NCBI GenBank assembly: GCA_035048495.1 | Contig: JASUTR010000160.1 | Coordinates: 1 to 64,000 of the forward strand | Origin: Euptelea pleiosperma | Taxonomy: Eukaryota; Streptophyta; Magnoliopsida; Ranunculales; Eupteleaceae | Direction: 5' to 3' | DNA: 64,000 nucleotides | In this document: positions 1 to 14,600 of the stretch, piece after piece | Layout of the letters: each line of letters opens with the position of its first letter | Position numbering within the stretch: position 1 is the stretch's first letter | The notes under the pieces: model-generated | The model's database searches: none | What the model saw: the letters and a program-made list of their open reading frames with translations, nothing else | Told to the model about the DNA's origin: nothing | Position numbers and translations under genes: made by a program

Positions 1-540
1 TTTAACAATAGTAATGGAGAGTTTAGAGTCCAATACGAGGTCCGGTTGCGAAAAAGTCACAAGTTATAGGCTTCGGAATGTAAGACACAAATTGAGTCCA
101 AATTGGAGACGTTGATGCATGATGCAGCTAACCTGTTTCGACTGTCAGAATCTAGTTTCCAAACACTTCATATGTATTGAAATAATAGTAATGGAAAGAG
201 TTTGTTCCAATACGAGATCCGGTTGCGAAAAAGTCACAAGTTATAGGCTTCGTAATGTAACACACAAACTGAGTCCAATTAACGACATTGACGCACGGAT
301 GTAGCTAACTTCTGTCGACTGTCCCGAATCTTGTTCCAACACTTCAAATGTGTTGAAACAATAGTGATGGAAGAATTTGAGTCCAATTACGAGGTCCGGT
401 TTCGAAAAAGTCACAAGTTATAGGCTTCGGAATGTAACACAAAAACTGAGTCCAATTTGAGACGTTGACGCACGGATGGAGTTAACTTGTTTCAACTGTC
501 CCAAATCTTATTCCAACACTTAAAATCTGTTTAAACAATT
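1..540 (+). repeat. Diverged satellite monomers, cluster 1
   Basis: About three diverged monomers, including the marker TATGTATTGA (at 171) with GATGCAGCTAACC, and a monomer with CCAAATCTTA (at 501). The same series recurs 13 monomers downstream (2471 and 2802). This copy carries more private changes than the others, for example an extra base near 157, an AAAGAG insertion near 197 and a missing base near 213. Confidence 0.8.
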
Positions 541-2064
541 GTAATGGAAGAGTTTGAGTCCAATTACGAGGTCTGGTTGCGCAAAAGTCACAAGTTATAG
601 GCTTCGGAATGTAACACACAAACTGAGTCCAATTTGAGACGTTGACGCACGGATGGAGTTAACTTGTTTCGACTGTCCCAAATCTTGTTCCAACACTTAA
701 AATCTGTTCAAACAATAGTAATGGAAGAGTTTGAGTCCAATTACGAGGTCTGGTTGCGCAAAAGTCACAACTTATAGGCTTCGGAATGTAACACACAAAC
801 TTAGTCCAATTTGAGACGTTGACGCACGGATGGAGTTAACTTGTTTCGACTGTCCCAAATCTTGTTCCAACATTTAAAATCTTTAGAAACAATAGAAATG
901 GAAGAGTTTGAGTCCAATTACGAGGTCTGGTTGCGCAAATGTCAAAAGTTATAGGCTTCGGAATGTAACACACAAACTGAGTCCAATTTGAGACGTTGAC
1001 GCACGGATGGAGTTAACTTGTTTCGACTGTCCCAAATCTTGTTCCAACATTTAAAATCTTTTGAAACAATAGAAATGGAAGATTTTGAGTCCGATTACGA
1101 GGTCTGGTTGCGCAAATGTCAAAAGTTATAGGCTTCGGAATGTAACACACAAACTGAGTCCAATTTGAGACGTTGACGCACGGATGGAGTTAACTTGTTT
1201 CGACTGTCCCAAATCTTGTTCCAACACTTAAAATCTGTTCAAACAATAGTAATGGAAGAGTTTGAGTCCAATTACGAGGTCTGGTTGCGCAAAAGTCACA
1301 AGTTATAGGCTTCGGAATGTAACACACAAACTGAGTCCAATTTGAGACGTTGACGCACGGATGGAGTTAACTTGTTTCGACTGTCCCAAATCTTGTTCCA
1401 ACACTTAAAATCTGTTCAAACAATAGTAATGGAAGAGTTTGAGTCCAATTACGAGGTCTGGTTGCGCAAAAGTCACAAGTTATAGGCTTCGGAATGTAAC
1501 ACACAAACTGAGTCCAATTTGAGACGTTGACGCACGGATGGAGTTAACTTGTTTCGACTGTCCCAAATCTTGTTCCAACTTTTAAAATCTTTTGAAACAA
1601 TAGAAATGGAAGAGTTTGAGTCCAATTACGAGGTCTGGTTGCGCAAATGTCAAAAGTTATAGGCTTCGGAATGTAACACACAAACTGAGTCCAATTTGAG
1701 ACGTTGACGCACGGATGGAGTTAACTTGTTTCGACTGTCCCAAATCTTGTTCCAACACTTAAAATCTGTTCAAACAATAGTAATGGAAGAGTTTGAGTCC
1801 AATTACGAGGTCTGGTTGCGCAAAAGTCACAAGTTATAGGCTTCGGAATGTAACACACAAACTGAGTCCAATTTGAGACGTTGACGCACGGATGGAGTTA
1901 ACTTGTTTCGACTGTCCCAAATCTTGTTCCAACATTTAAAATCTTTTGAAACAATAGAAATGGAAGAGTTTGAGTCCAATTACGAGGTCTGGTTGCGCAA
2001 ATGTCAAAAGTTATAGGCTTCGGAATATAACACACAAACTGAGTCCAATTTGAGACGTTGACGC

Positions 2065-2840
2065 ACAGATGGAGCTAACTTGTTTCGACTGTCCCAAATC
2101 TTGTTTCAACACTTAAAATCTGTTGAAACAATAGTAATGGAAGAGTTTGAGTCCAATTACGAGGTCTGGTTGCGAAAAAGTCATAATTTATAGGCTTCGG
2201 AATGTAAGACACAAACTGAGTCCAATTTGAGACGTTGACGCATGGATGGAGCTACCTTGTTTCGACTGTCACGAATCTTGTTCCAACACTGCAAATGTGT
2301 TTAAACAATAGTAATGGAAGAGTTTGAGTCCAATTACGAGGTCCGGTTGCGAAAAAGTCACAAGTTATAGGCTTCGGAATGTAAGACACAAATTGAGTCC
2401 AATTTGAGACGTTGATGCATGGATGCAGCTAACCTGTTTCGACTGTCACGAATCTAGTTCCAACACTTCATATGTATTGAAATAATAGTAATGGAAGAGT
2501 TTGATTCCAAATACGAGGTCCGGTTGCGAAAAAGTCACAAGTTATAGGCTTCGTAATGTAACACACAAACTGAGTCCAATTAACGACATTGACGCACGGA
2601 TGTAGCTAACTTCTTTCGACTGTCCCGAATCTTGTTCCAACACTTCAAATGTGTTGAAACAATAGTGATGGAAGAATTTGAGTCCAATTACGAGGTCCGG
2701 TTTCGAAAAAGTCACAAGTTATAGGCTTCGGAATGTAACACAAAAACTGAGTCCAATTTGAGACGTTGACGCACGGATGGAGTTAACTTGTTTCGACTGT
2801 CCCAAATCTTATTCCAACACTTAAAATCTGTTTAAACAAT
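2065..2840 (+). repeat. Diverged satellite monomers, cluster 2
   Basis: Ordered series of variant monomers: CACAGATGG, then TCATAATTTA (2181), then CATGGATGGAGCTACC (2241), then the TATGTATTGA marker (2471), then a monomer with TAACGACATTGACG, then CCAAATCTTA (2802). The first part is repeated exactly 8850 bp (50 monomers) downstream at 11031 and 11091. The last part matches cluster 1 at 2300-2301 bp (13 monomers). Confidence 0.85.
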
Positions 2841-5244
2841 AGTAATGGAAGAGTTTGAGTCCAATTACGAGGTCTGGTTGCGCAAAAGTCACAAGTTATA
2901 GGCTTCGGAATGTAACACACAAACTGAGTCCAATTTGAGACGTTGACGCACGGATGGAGTTAACTTGTTTCGACTGTCCCAAATCTTGTTCCAACACTTA
3001 AAATCTGTTGAAACAATAGTAATGGAAGAGTTTGAGTCCAATTACGAGGTCTGGTTGCGCAAAAGTCACAAGTTATAGGCTTCGGAATGTAACACACAAA
3101 CTGAGTCCAATTTGAGACGTTGACGCACGGATGGAGTTAACTTGTTTCGACTGTCCCAAATCTTGTTCCAACATTTAAAATCTTTTGAAACAATAGAAAT
3201 GGAAGAGTTTGAGTCCAATTACGAGGTCTGGTTGCGCAAAAGTCAGAAGTTATAGGCTTCGGAATGTAACACACAAACTGAGTCCAATTTGAGACGTTAA
3301 CGCACGGATGGAGTTAACTTGTTTCGACTGTCCCAAATCTTGTTCCAACACTTAAAATCTGTTGAAACAATAGTAATGGAAGAGTTTGAGTCCAATTACG
3401 AGGTCTGGTTGCGCAAAAGTCAAAAGTTATAGGCTTCGGAATGTAACACACAAACTGAGTCCAATTTGAGACGTTGACGCACGGATGGAGTTAACTTGTT
3501 TCGACTGTCCCAAATCTTGTTCCAACACTTAAAATCTGTTGAAACAATAGTAATGGAAGAGTTTGAGTCCAATTACGAGGTCTGGTTGCGCAAAAGTCAC
3601 AAGTTATAGGCTTCGGAATGTAACACACAAACTGAGTCCAATTTGAGACGTTGACGCACGGATGGAGTTAACTTGTTTCGACTGTCCCAAATCTTGTTCC
3701 AACACTTAAAATCTGTTCAAACAATAGTAATGGAAGAGTTTGAGTCCAATTACGAGGTCTGGTTGCGCAAAAGTCACAAGTTATAGGCTTCGGAATGTAA
3801 CACACAAACTGAGTCCAATTTGAGACGTTGACGCACGGATGGAGTTAACTTGTTTCGACTGTCCCAAATCTTGTTCCAACACTTAAAATCTGTTGAAACA
3901 ATAGTAATGGAAGAGTTTGAGTCCAATTACGAGGTCTGGTTGCGCAAAAGTCACAAGTTATAGGCTTCGGAATGTAACACACAAACTGAGTCCAATTTGA
4001 GACGTTGACGCACGGATGGAGTTAACTTGTTTCGACTGTCCCAAATCTTGTTCCAACACTTAAAATCTGTTGAAACAATAGTAATGGAAGAGTTTGAGTC
4101 CAATTACGAGGTCTGGTTGCGCAAATGTCAAAAGTTATAGGCTTCGGAATGTAACACACAAACTGAGTCCAATTTGAGACGTTGACGCACGGATGGAGTT
4201 AACTTGTTTCGACTGTCCCAAATCTTGTTCCAACACTTAAAATCTGTTCAAACAATAGTAATGGAAGAGTTTGAGTCCAATTACGAGGTCTGGTTGCGCA
4301 AAAGTCACAAGTTATAGGCTTCGGAATGTAACACACAAACTGAGTCCAATTTGAGACGTTGACGCACGGATGGAGTTAACTTGTTTCGACTGTCCCAAAT
4401 CTTGTTCCAACACTTAAAATCTGTTCAAACAATAGTAATGGAAGAGTTTGAGTCCAATTACGAGGTCTGGTTGCGCAAAAGTCACAAGTTATAGGCTTCG
4501 GAATGTAACACACAAACTGAGTCCAATTTGAGACGTTGACGCACGGATGGAGTTAACTTGTTTCGACTGTCCCAAATCTTGTTCCAACACTTAAAATCTG
4601 TTGAAACAATAGTAATGGAAGAGTTTGAGTCCAATTACGAGGTCTGGTTGCGCAAAAGTCACAAGTTATAGGCTTCGGAATGTAACACACAAACTGAGTC
4701 CAATTTGAGACGTTGACGCACGGATGGAGTTAACTTGTTTCGACTGTCCCAAATCTTGTTCCAACACTTAAAATCTGTTCAAACAATAGTAATGGAAGAG
4801 TTTGAGTCCAATTACGAGGTCTGGTTGCGCAAAAGTCACAAGTTATAGGCTTCGGAATGTAACACACAAACTGAGTCCAATTTGAGACGTTGACGCACGG
4901 ATGGAGTTAACTTGTTTCGACTGTCCCAAATCTTGTTCCAACACTTAAAATCTTTTGAAACAATAGAAATGGAAGAGTTTGAGTCCAATTACGAGGTCTG
5001 GTTGCGCAAAAGTCACAAGTTATAGGCTTCGGAATGTAACACACAAACTGAGTCCAATTTGAGACGTTGACGCACGGATGGAGTTAACTTGTTTCGACTG
5101 TCCCAAATCTTGTTCCAACATTTAAAATCTTTTGAAACAATAGAAATGGAAGAGTTTGAGTCCAATTACGAGGTCTGGTTGCGCAAATGTCAAAAGTTAT
5201 AGGCTTCGGAATGTAACACACAAACTGAGTCCAATTTGAGACGT

Positions 5245-5930
5245 TGACGCACGATGGAGCTAACTTGTTTCGACTGTCCCAAATCTTGTTTCAACACTTA
5301 AAATCTGTTGAAACAATAGTAATGGAAGAGTTTGAGTCCAATTACGAGGTCTGGTTGCGCAAAAGTCAAAATTTATAGGCTTCGGAATGTAAGCACACAA
5401 ACTGAGTCCAATTTGAGACGTTGACGCACGGATGGAGCTAACTTGTTTCGACTGTCCCGAATCTTGTTCCAACACTCAAATGCTGTTTAAACAATAGTAA
5501 TGGAAGAGTTTGAGTCCAATTACGAGGTCTGGTTGCGCAAAAGTCACAAGTTATAGGCTTCGGAATGTAAGACACAAATTGAGTCCAATTTGAGACGTTG
5601 ATGCATGGATGCAGCTAACCTGTTTCGACTGTCACGAATCTAGTTCCAACACTTCATATGTATTGAAATAATAGTAATGGAAGAGTTTGATTCCAAATAC
5701 GAGGTCCGGTTGCGAAAAAGTCACAAGTTATAGGCTTCGTAATGTAACACACAAACTGAGTCCAATTAACGACATTGACGCACGGATGTAGCTAACTTCT
5801 TTCGACTGTCCCGAATCTTGTTCCAACACTTCAAATGTGTTGAAACAATAGTGATGGAAGAATTTGAGTCCAATTACGAGGTCCGGTTTCGAAAAAGTCA
5901 CAAGTTATAGGCTTCGGAATGTAACACACA
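5245..5930 (+). repeat. Diverged satellite monomers, cluster 3
   Basis: Contains the TATGTATTGA marker (5657), 3186 bp (exactly 18 monomers) after the one at 2471, followed by the TAACGACATTGACG monomer. The monomers just before it are compound: GTAAGCACAC at about 5390 and ATGCTG at about 5480 each carry both alternative bases of two families, and CACGATGG at about 5250 lacks the variable base. Confidence 0.8.
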
Positions 5931-8900
5931 AACTGAGTCCAATTTGAGACGTTGACGCACGGATGGAGTTAACTTGTTTCGACTGTCCCAAATCTTGTTC
6001 CAACACTTAAAATCTGTTCAAACAATAGTAATGGAAGAGTTTGAGTCCAATTACGAGGTCTGGTTGCGCAAAAGTCACAAGTTATAGGCTTCGGAATGTA
6101 ACACACAAACTGAGTCCAATTTGAGACGTTGACGCACGGATGGAGTTAACTTGTTTCGACTGTCCCAAATCTTGTTCCAACATTTAAAATCTTTTGAAAC
6201 AATAGAAATGGAAGAGTTTGAGTCCAATTACGAGGTCTGGTTGCGCAAATGTCAAAAGTTATAGGCTTCGGAATGTAACACACAAACTGAGTCCAATTTG
6301 AGACGTTGACGCACGGATGGAGTTAACTTGTTTCGACTGTCCCAAATCTTGTTCCAACACTTAAAATCTGTTCAAACAATAGTAATGGAAGAGTTTGAGT
6401 CCAATTACGAGGTCTGGTTGCGCAAAAGTCACAAGTTATAGGCTTCGGAATGTAACACACAAACTGAGTCCAATTTGAGACGTTGACGCACGGATGGAGT
6501 TAACTTGTTTCGACTGTCCCAAATCTTGTTCCAACATTTAAAATCTTTTGAAACAATAGAAATGGAAGAGTTTGAGTCCAATTACGAGGTCTGGTTGCGC
6601 AAATGTCAAAAGTTATAGGCTTCGGAATGTAACACACAAACTGAGTCCAATTTGAGACGTTGACGCACGGATGGAGTTAACTTGTTTCGACTGTCCCAAA
6701 TCTTGTTCCAACACTTAAAATCTGTTGAAACAATAGTAATGGAAGAGTTTGAGTCCAATTACGAGGTCTGGTTGCGCAAAAGTCACAAGTTATAGGCTTC
6801 GGAATGTAACACACAAACTGAGTCCAATTTGAGACGTTGACGCACGGATGGAGTTAACTTGTTTCGACTGTCCCAAATCTTGTTCCAACACTTAAAATCT
6901 GTTCAAACAATAGTAATGGAAGAGTTTGAGTCCAATTACGAGGTCTGGTTGCGCAAAAGTCACAAGTTATAGGCTTCGGAATGTAACACACAAACTGAGT
7001 CCAATTTGAGACGTTGACGCACGGATGGAGCTAACTTGTTTCGACTGTCCCAAATCTTGTTCCAACACTTCAAAATCTGTTGAAACAATAGTAATGGAAG
7101 AGTTTGAGTCCAATTACGAGGTCTGGTTGCGCAAAAGTCACAAGTTATAGGCTTCGGAATGTAACACACAAACTGAGTCCAATTTGAGACGTTGACGCAC
7201 GGATGGAGTTAACTTGTTTCGACTGTCCCAAATCTTGTTCCAACACTTAAAATCTGTTCAAACAATAGTAATGGAAGAGTTTGAGTCCAATTACGAGGTC
7301 TGGTTGCGCAAAAGTCACAAGTTATAGGCTTCGGAATGTAACACACAAACTGAGTCCAATTTGAGACGTTGACGCACGGATGGAGTTAACTTGTTTCGAC
7401 TGTCCCAAATCTTGTTCCAACACTTAAAATCTGTTCAAACAATAGTAATGGAAGAGTTTGAGTCCAATTACGAGGTCTGGTTGCGCAAAAGTCACAAGTT
7501 ATAGGCTTCGGAATGTAACACACAAACTGAGTCCAATTTGAGACGTTGACGCACGGATGGAGTTAACTTGTTTCGACTGTCCCAAATCTTGTTCCAACAC
7601 TTAAAATCTGTTCAAACAATAGTAATGGAAGAGTTTGAGTCCAATTACGAGGTCTGGTTGCGCAAAAGTCACAACTTATAGGCTTCGGAATGTAACACAC
7701 AAACTGAGTCCAATTTGAGACGTTGACGCACGGATGGAGTTAACTTGTTTCGACTGTCCCAAATCTTGTTCCAACATTTAAAATCTTTTGAAACAATAGA
7801 AATGGAAGAGTTTGAGTCCAATTACGAGGTCTGGTTGCGCAAATGTCAAAAGTTATAGGCTTCGGAATGTAACACACAAACTGAGTCCAATTTGAGACGT
7901 TGACGCACGGATGGAGTTAACTTGTTTCGACTGTCCCAAATCTTGTTCCAACACTTAAAATCTGTTCAAACAATAGTAATGGAAGAGTTTGAGTCCAATT
8001 ACGAGGTCTGGTTGCGCAAAAGTCACAAGTTATAGGCTTCGGAATGTAACACACAAACTGAGTCCAATTTGAGACGTTGACGCACGGATGGAGTTAACTT
8101 GTTTCGACTGTCCCAAATCTTGTTCCAACACTTAAAATCTGTTCAAACAATAGTAATGGAAGAGTTTGAGTCCAATTACGAGGTCTGGTTGCGCAAAAGT
8201 CACAAGTTATAGGCTTCGGAATGTAACACACAAACTGAGTCCAATTTGAGACGTTGACGCACGGATGGAGTTAACTTGTTTCGACTGTCCCAAATCTTGT
8301 TCCAACATTTAAAATCTTTTGAAACAATAGAAATGGAAGAGTTTGAGTCCAATTACGAGGTCTGGTTGCGCAAATGTCAAAAGTTATAGGCTTCGGAATG
8401 TAACACACAAACTGAGTCCAATTTGAGACGTTGACGCACGGATGGAGTTAACTTGTTTCGACTGTCCCAAATCTTGTTCCAACACTTAAAATCTGTTCAA
8501 ACAATAGTAATGGAAGAGTTTGAGTCCAATTACGAGGTCTGGTTGCGCAAAAGTCACAAGTTATAGGCTTCGGAATGTAACACACAAACTGAGTCCAATT
8601 TGAGACGTTGACGCACGGATGGAGTTAACTTGTTTCGACTGTCCCAAATCTTGTTCCAACATTTAAAATCTTTTGAAACAATAGAAATGGAAGAGTTTGA
8701 GTCCAATTACGAGGTCTGGTTGCGCAAAAGTCACAAGTTATAGGCTTCGGAATGTAACACACAAACTGAGTCCAATTTGAGACGTTGACGCACGGATGGA
8801 GTTAACTTGTTTCGACTGTCCCAAATCTTGTTCCAACATTTAAAATCTTTTGAAACAATAGAAATGGAAGAGTTTGAGTCCAATTACGAGGTCTGGTTGC

Positions 8901-10904
8901 GCAAATGTCAAAAGTTATAGGCTTCGGAATGTAACACACAAACTGAGTCCAATTTGAGACGTTGACGCACGGATGGAGCTAACTTGTTTCGACTGTCCCA
9001 AATCTTGTTCCAACACTTAAAATCTGTTGAAACAATAGTAATGGAAGAGTTTGAGTCCAATTACGAGGTCTGGTTGCGCAAAAGTCACAAGTTATAGGCT
9101 TCGGAATGTAACACACAAACTGAGTCCAATTTGAGACGTTGACGCACGGATGGAGCTAACTTGTTTCGACTGTCACGAATCTTGTTCCAACACTTCAAAT
9201 GTGTTGAAACAATAGTAATGGAAGAGTTTGAGTCCAATTACGAGGTCTGGTTGCGCAAAAGTCACAAGTTATAGGCTTCGGAATGTAACACACAAACTGA
9301 GTCCAATTTGAGACGTTGACGCACGGATGGAGCTAACTTGTTTCGACTGTCACGAATCTTGTTCCAACACTTCAAATGTGTTGAAACAATAGTAATGGAA
9401 GAGTTTGAGTCCAATTACGAGGTCGGTTGCGAAAAAGTCACAAGTTATAGGCTTCGGAATGTAACACACAAACTGAGTCCAATTAAGACGTTGACGCACG
9501 GATGGAGCTAACTTGTTTCGACTGTCCCGAATCTTGTTCCAACACTTCAAATGTGTTGAAACAATAGTGATGGAAGAGTTTGAGTCCAATTACGAGGTCC
9601 GGTTGCGAAAAAGTCACAAGTTATAGGCTTCGGAATGTAACACACAAACTGAGTCCAATTTGAGACGTTGACGCACGGATGGAGTTAACTTGTTTCGACT
9701 GTCCCAAATCTTATTCCAACACTTAAAATCTGTTTAAACAATAGTAATGGAAGTGTTTGAGTCCAATTACGAGGTCTGGTTGCGCAAAAGTCACAAGTTA
9801 TAGGCTTCGGAATGTAACACACAAACTGAGTCCAATTTGAGACGTTGACGCACGGATGGAGTTAACTTGTTTCGACTGTCCCAAATCTTGTTCCAACACT
9901 TTAAAATCTTTTGAAACAATAGAAATGGAAGAGTTTGAGTCCAATTACGAGGTCTGGTTGCGCAAATGTCAAAAGTTATAGGCTTCGGAATGTAACACAC
10001 AAACTGAGTCCAATTTGAGACGTTGACGCACGGATGGAGTTAACTTGTTTCGACTGTCCCAAATCTTGTTCCAACACTTAAAATCTGTTCAAACAATAGT
10101 AATGGAAGAGTTTGAGTCCAATTACGAGGTCTGGTTGCGCAAAAGTCACAAGTTATAGGCTTCGGAATGTAACACACAAACTGAGTCCAATTTGAGACGT
10201 TGACGCACGGATGGAGTTAACTTGTTTCGACTGTCCCAAATCTTGTTCCAACACTTAAAATCTGTTCAAACAATAGTAATGGAAGAGTTTGAGTCCAATT
10301 ACGAGGTCTGGTTGCGCAAAAGTCACAACTTATAGGCTTCGGAATGTAACACACAAACTGAGTCCAATTTGAGACGTTGACGCACGGATGGAGTTAACTT
10401 GTTTCGACTGTCCCAAATCTTGTTCCAACATTTAAAATCTTTTGAAACAATAGAAATGGAAGAGTTTGAGTCCAATTACGAGGTCTGGTTGCGCAAATGT
10501 CAAAAGTTATAGGCTTCGGAATGTAACACACAAACTGAGTCCAATTTGAGACGTTGACGCACGGATGGAGTTAACTTGTTTCGACTGTCCCAAATCTTGT
10601 TCCAACACTTAAAATCTGTTCAAACAATAGTAATGGAAGAGTTTGAGTCCAATTACGAGGTCTGGTTGCGCAAAAGTCACAAGTTATAGGCTTCGGAATG
10701 TAACACACAAACTGAGTCCAATTTGAGACGTTGACGCACGGATGGAGTTAACTTGTTTCGACTGTCCCAAATCTTGTTCCAACATTTAAAATCTTTTGAA
10801 ACAATAGAAATGGAAGAGTTTGAGTCCAATTACGAGGTCTGGTTGCGCAAATGTCAAAAGTTATAGGCTTCGGAATGTAACACACAAACTGAGTCCAATT
10901 TGAG

Positions 10905-11680
10905 ACGTTGACGCACAGATGGAGCTAACTTGTTTCGACTGTCCCAAATCTTGTTTCAACACTTAAAATCTGTTGAAACAATAGTAATGGAAGAGTTTGA
11001 GTCCAATTACGAGGTCTGGTTGCGAAAAAGTCATAATTTATAGGCTTCGGAATGTAACACACAAACTGAGTCCAATTTGAGACGTTGACGCATGGATGGA
11101 GCTACCTTGTTTCGACTGTCACGAATCTTGTTCCAACACTCCAAATGTGTTTAAACAATAGTAATGGAAGAGTTTGAGTCCAATTACGAGGTCCGGTTGC
11201 GAAAAAGTCACAAGTTATAGGCTTCGGAATGTAAGACACAAATTGAGTCCAATTTGAGACGTTGATGCATGGATGCAGCTAACCTGTTTCGACTGTCACG
11301 AATCTAGTTCCAACACTTCATATGTATTGAAATAATAGTAATGGAAGAGTTTGATTCCAAATACGAGGTCCGGTTGCGAAAAAGTCACAAGTTATAGGCT
11401 TCGTAATGTAACACACAAACTGAGTCCAATTAACGACATTGACGCACGGATGTAGCTAACTTCTTTCGACTGTCCCGAATCTTGTTCCAACACTTCAAAT
11501 GTGTTGAAACAATAGTGATGGAAGAATTTGAGTCCAATTACGAGGTCCGGTTTCGAAAAAGTCACAAGTTATAGGCTTCGGAATGTAACACAAAAACTGA
11601 GTCCAATTTGAGACGTTGACGCACGGATGGAGTTAACTTGTTTCGACTGTCCCAAATCTTGTTCCAACACTTAAAATCTG
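10905..11680 (+). repeat. Diverged satellite monomers, cluster 4
   Basis: Near copy of cluster 2: TCATAATTTA at 11031, CATGGATGG at 11091, TATGTATTGA at 11321 and the TAACGACATTGACG monomer at about 11430. Offsets to cluster 2 are 8850 bp, exactly 50 monomers. The next monomer reads CTTGTTCC where cluster 2 reads CTTATTCC, so the copies have separated slightly. Confidence 0.85.
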
Positions 11681-14600
11681 TTTAAACAATAGTAATGGAA
11701 GAGTTTGAGTCCAATTACGAGGTCTGGTTGCGCAAAAGTCACAAGTTATAGGCTTCGGAATGTAACACACAAACTGAGTCCAATTTGAGACGTTGACGCA
11801 CGGATGGAGTTAACTTGTTTCGACTGTCCCAAATCTTGTTCCAACATTTAAAATCTTTTGAAACAATAGAAATGGAAGAGTTTGAGTCCAATTACGAGGT
11901 CTGGTTGCGCAAATGTCAAAAGTTATAGGCTTCGGAATGTAACACACAAACTGAGTCCAATTTGAGACGTTGACGCACGGATGGAGTTAACTTGTTTCGA
12001 CTGTCCCAAATCTTGTTCCAACTTTTAAAATCTTTTGAAACAATAGAAATGGAAGAGTTTGAGTCCAATTACGAGGTCTGGTTGCGCAAATGTCAAAAGT
12101 TATAGGCTTCGGAATGTAACACACAAACTGAGTCCAATTTGAGACGTTGACGCACGGATGGAGTTAACTTGTTTCGACTGTCCCAAATCTTGTTCCAACA
12201 CTTAAAATCTGTTCAAACAATAGTAATGGAAGAGTTTGAGTCCAATTACGAGGTCTGGTTGCGCAAAAGTCACAACTTATAGGCTTCGGAATGTAACACA
12301 CAAACTGAGTCCAATTTGAGACGTTGACGCACGGATGGAGTTAACTTGTTTCGACTGTCCCAAATCTTGTTCCAACATTTAAAATCTTTTGAAACAATAG
12401 AAATGGAAGAGTTTGAGTCCAATTACGAGGTCTGGTTGCGCAAATGTCAAAAGTTATAGGCTTCGGAATGTAACACACAAACTGAGTCCAATTTGAGACG
12501 TTGACGCACGGATGGAGTTAACTTGTTTCGACTGTCCCAAATCTTGTTCCAACACTTAAAATCTGTTCAAACAATAGTAATGGAAGAGTTTGAGTCCAAT
12601 TACGAGGTCTGGTTGCGCAAAAGTCACAAGTTATAGGCTTCGGAATGTAACACACAAACTGAGTCCAATTTGAGACGTTGACGCACGGATGGAGTTAACT
12701 TGTTTCGACTGTCCCAAATCTTGTTCCAACATTTAAAATCTTTTGAAACAATAGAAATGGAAGAGTTTGAGTCCAATTACGAGGTCTGGTTGCGCAAATG
12801 TCAAAAGTTATAGGCTTCGGAATGTAACACACAAACTGAGTCCAATTTGAGACGTTGACGCACGGATGGAGCTAACTTGTTTCGACTGTCCCAAATCTTG
12901 TTCCAACACTTAAAATCTGTTGAAACAATAGTAATGGAAGAGTTTGAGTCCAATTACGAGGTCTGGTTGCGCAAAAGTCACAAGTTATAGGCTTCGGAAT
13001 GTAACACACAAACTGAGTCCAATTTGAGACGTTGACGCACGGATGGAGCTAACTTGTTTCGACTGTCACGAATCTTGTTCCAACACTTCAAATCTGTTGA
13101 AACAATAGTAATGGAAGAGTTTGAGTCCAATTACGAGGTCCGGTTGCGAAAAAGTCACAAGTTATAGGCTTCGGAATGTAACACACAAACTGAGTCCAAT
13201 TAGAGACATTGACGCACGGATGGAGCTAACTTGTTTCGACTGTCCCGAATCTTGTTCCAACACTTCAAATGTGTTGAAACAATAGTAATGGAAGAGTTTG
13301 AGTCCAATTACGAGGTCTGGTTGCGAAAAAGTCACAAGTTATAGGCTTCGGAATGTAACACACAAACTGAGTCCAATTTGAGACGTTGACGCACGGATGG
13401 AGTTAACTTGTTTCGACTGTCCCAAATCTTGTTCCAACACTTAAAATCTGTTTAAACAATAGTAATGGAAGAGTTTGAGTCCAATTACGAGGTCTGGTTG
13501 CGCAAAAGTCACAAGTTATAGGCTTCGGAATGTAACACACAAACTGAGTCCAATTTGAGACGTTGACGCACGGATGGAGTTAACTTGTTTCGACTGTCCC
13601 AAATCTTGTTCCAACATTTAAAATCTTTTGAAACAATAGAAATGGAAGAGTTTGAGTCCAATTACGAGGTCTGGTTGCGCAAATGTCAAAAGTTATAGGC
13701 TTCGGAATGTAACACACAAACTGAGTCCAATTTGAGACGTTGACGCACGGATGGAGTTAACTTGTTTCGACTGTCCCAAATCTTGTTCCAACACTTAAAA
13801 TCTGTTCAAACAATAGTAATGGAAGAGTTTGAGTCCAATTACGAGGTCTGGTTGCGCAAAAGTCACAAGTTATAGGCTTCGGAATGTAACACACAAACTG
13901 AGTCCAATTTGAGACGTTGACGCACGGATGGAGTTAACTTGTTTCGACTGTCCCAAATCTTGTTCCAACACTTAAAATCTTTTGAAACAATAGAAATGGA
14001 AGAGTTTGAGTCCAATTACGAGGTCTGGTTGCGCAAATGTCAAAAGTTATAGGCTTCGGAATGTAACACACAAACTGAGTCCAATTTGAGACGTTGACGC
14101 ACGGATGGAGCTAACTTGTTTCGACTGTCCCAAATCTTGTTCCAACACTTAAAATCTGTTGAAACAATAGTAATGGAAGAGTTTGAGTCCAATTACGAGG
14201 TCTGGTTGCGCAAAAGTCACAAGTTATAGGCTTCGGAATGTAACACACAAACTGAGTCCAATTTGAGACGTTGACGCACGGATGGAGCTAACTTGTTTCG
14301 ACTGTCCCAAATCTTGTTCCAACACTTAAAATCTGTTGAAACAATAGTAATGGAAGAGTTTGAGTCCAATTACGAGGTCTGGTTGCGCAAAAGTCACAAG
14401 TTATAGGCTTCGGAATGTAACACACAAACTGAGTCCAATTTGAGACGTTGACGCACGGATGGAGTTAACTTGTTTCGACTGTCCCAAATCTTGTTCCAAC
14501 ACTTAAAATCTGTTCAAACAATAGTAATGGAAGAGTTTGAGTCCAATTACGAGGTCTGGTTGCGCAAAAGTCACAAGTTATAGGCTTCGGAATGTAACAC

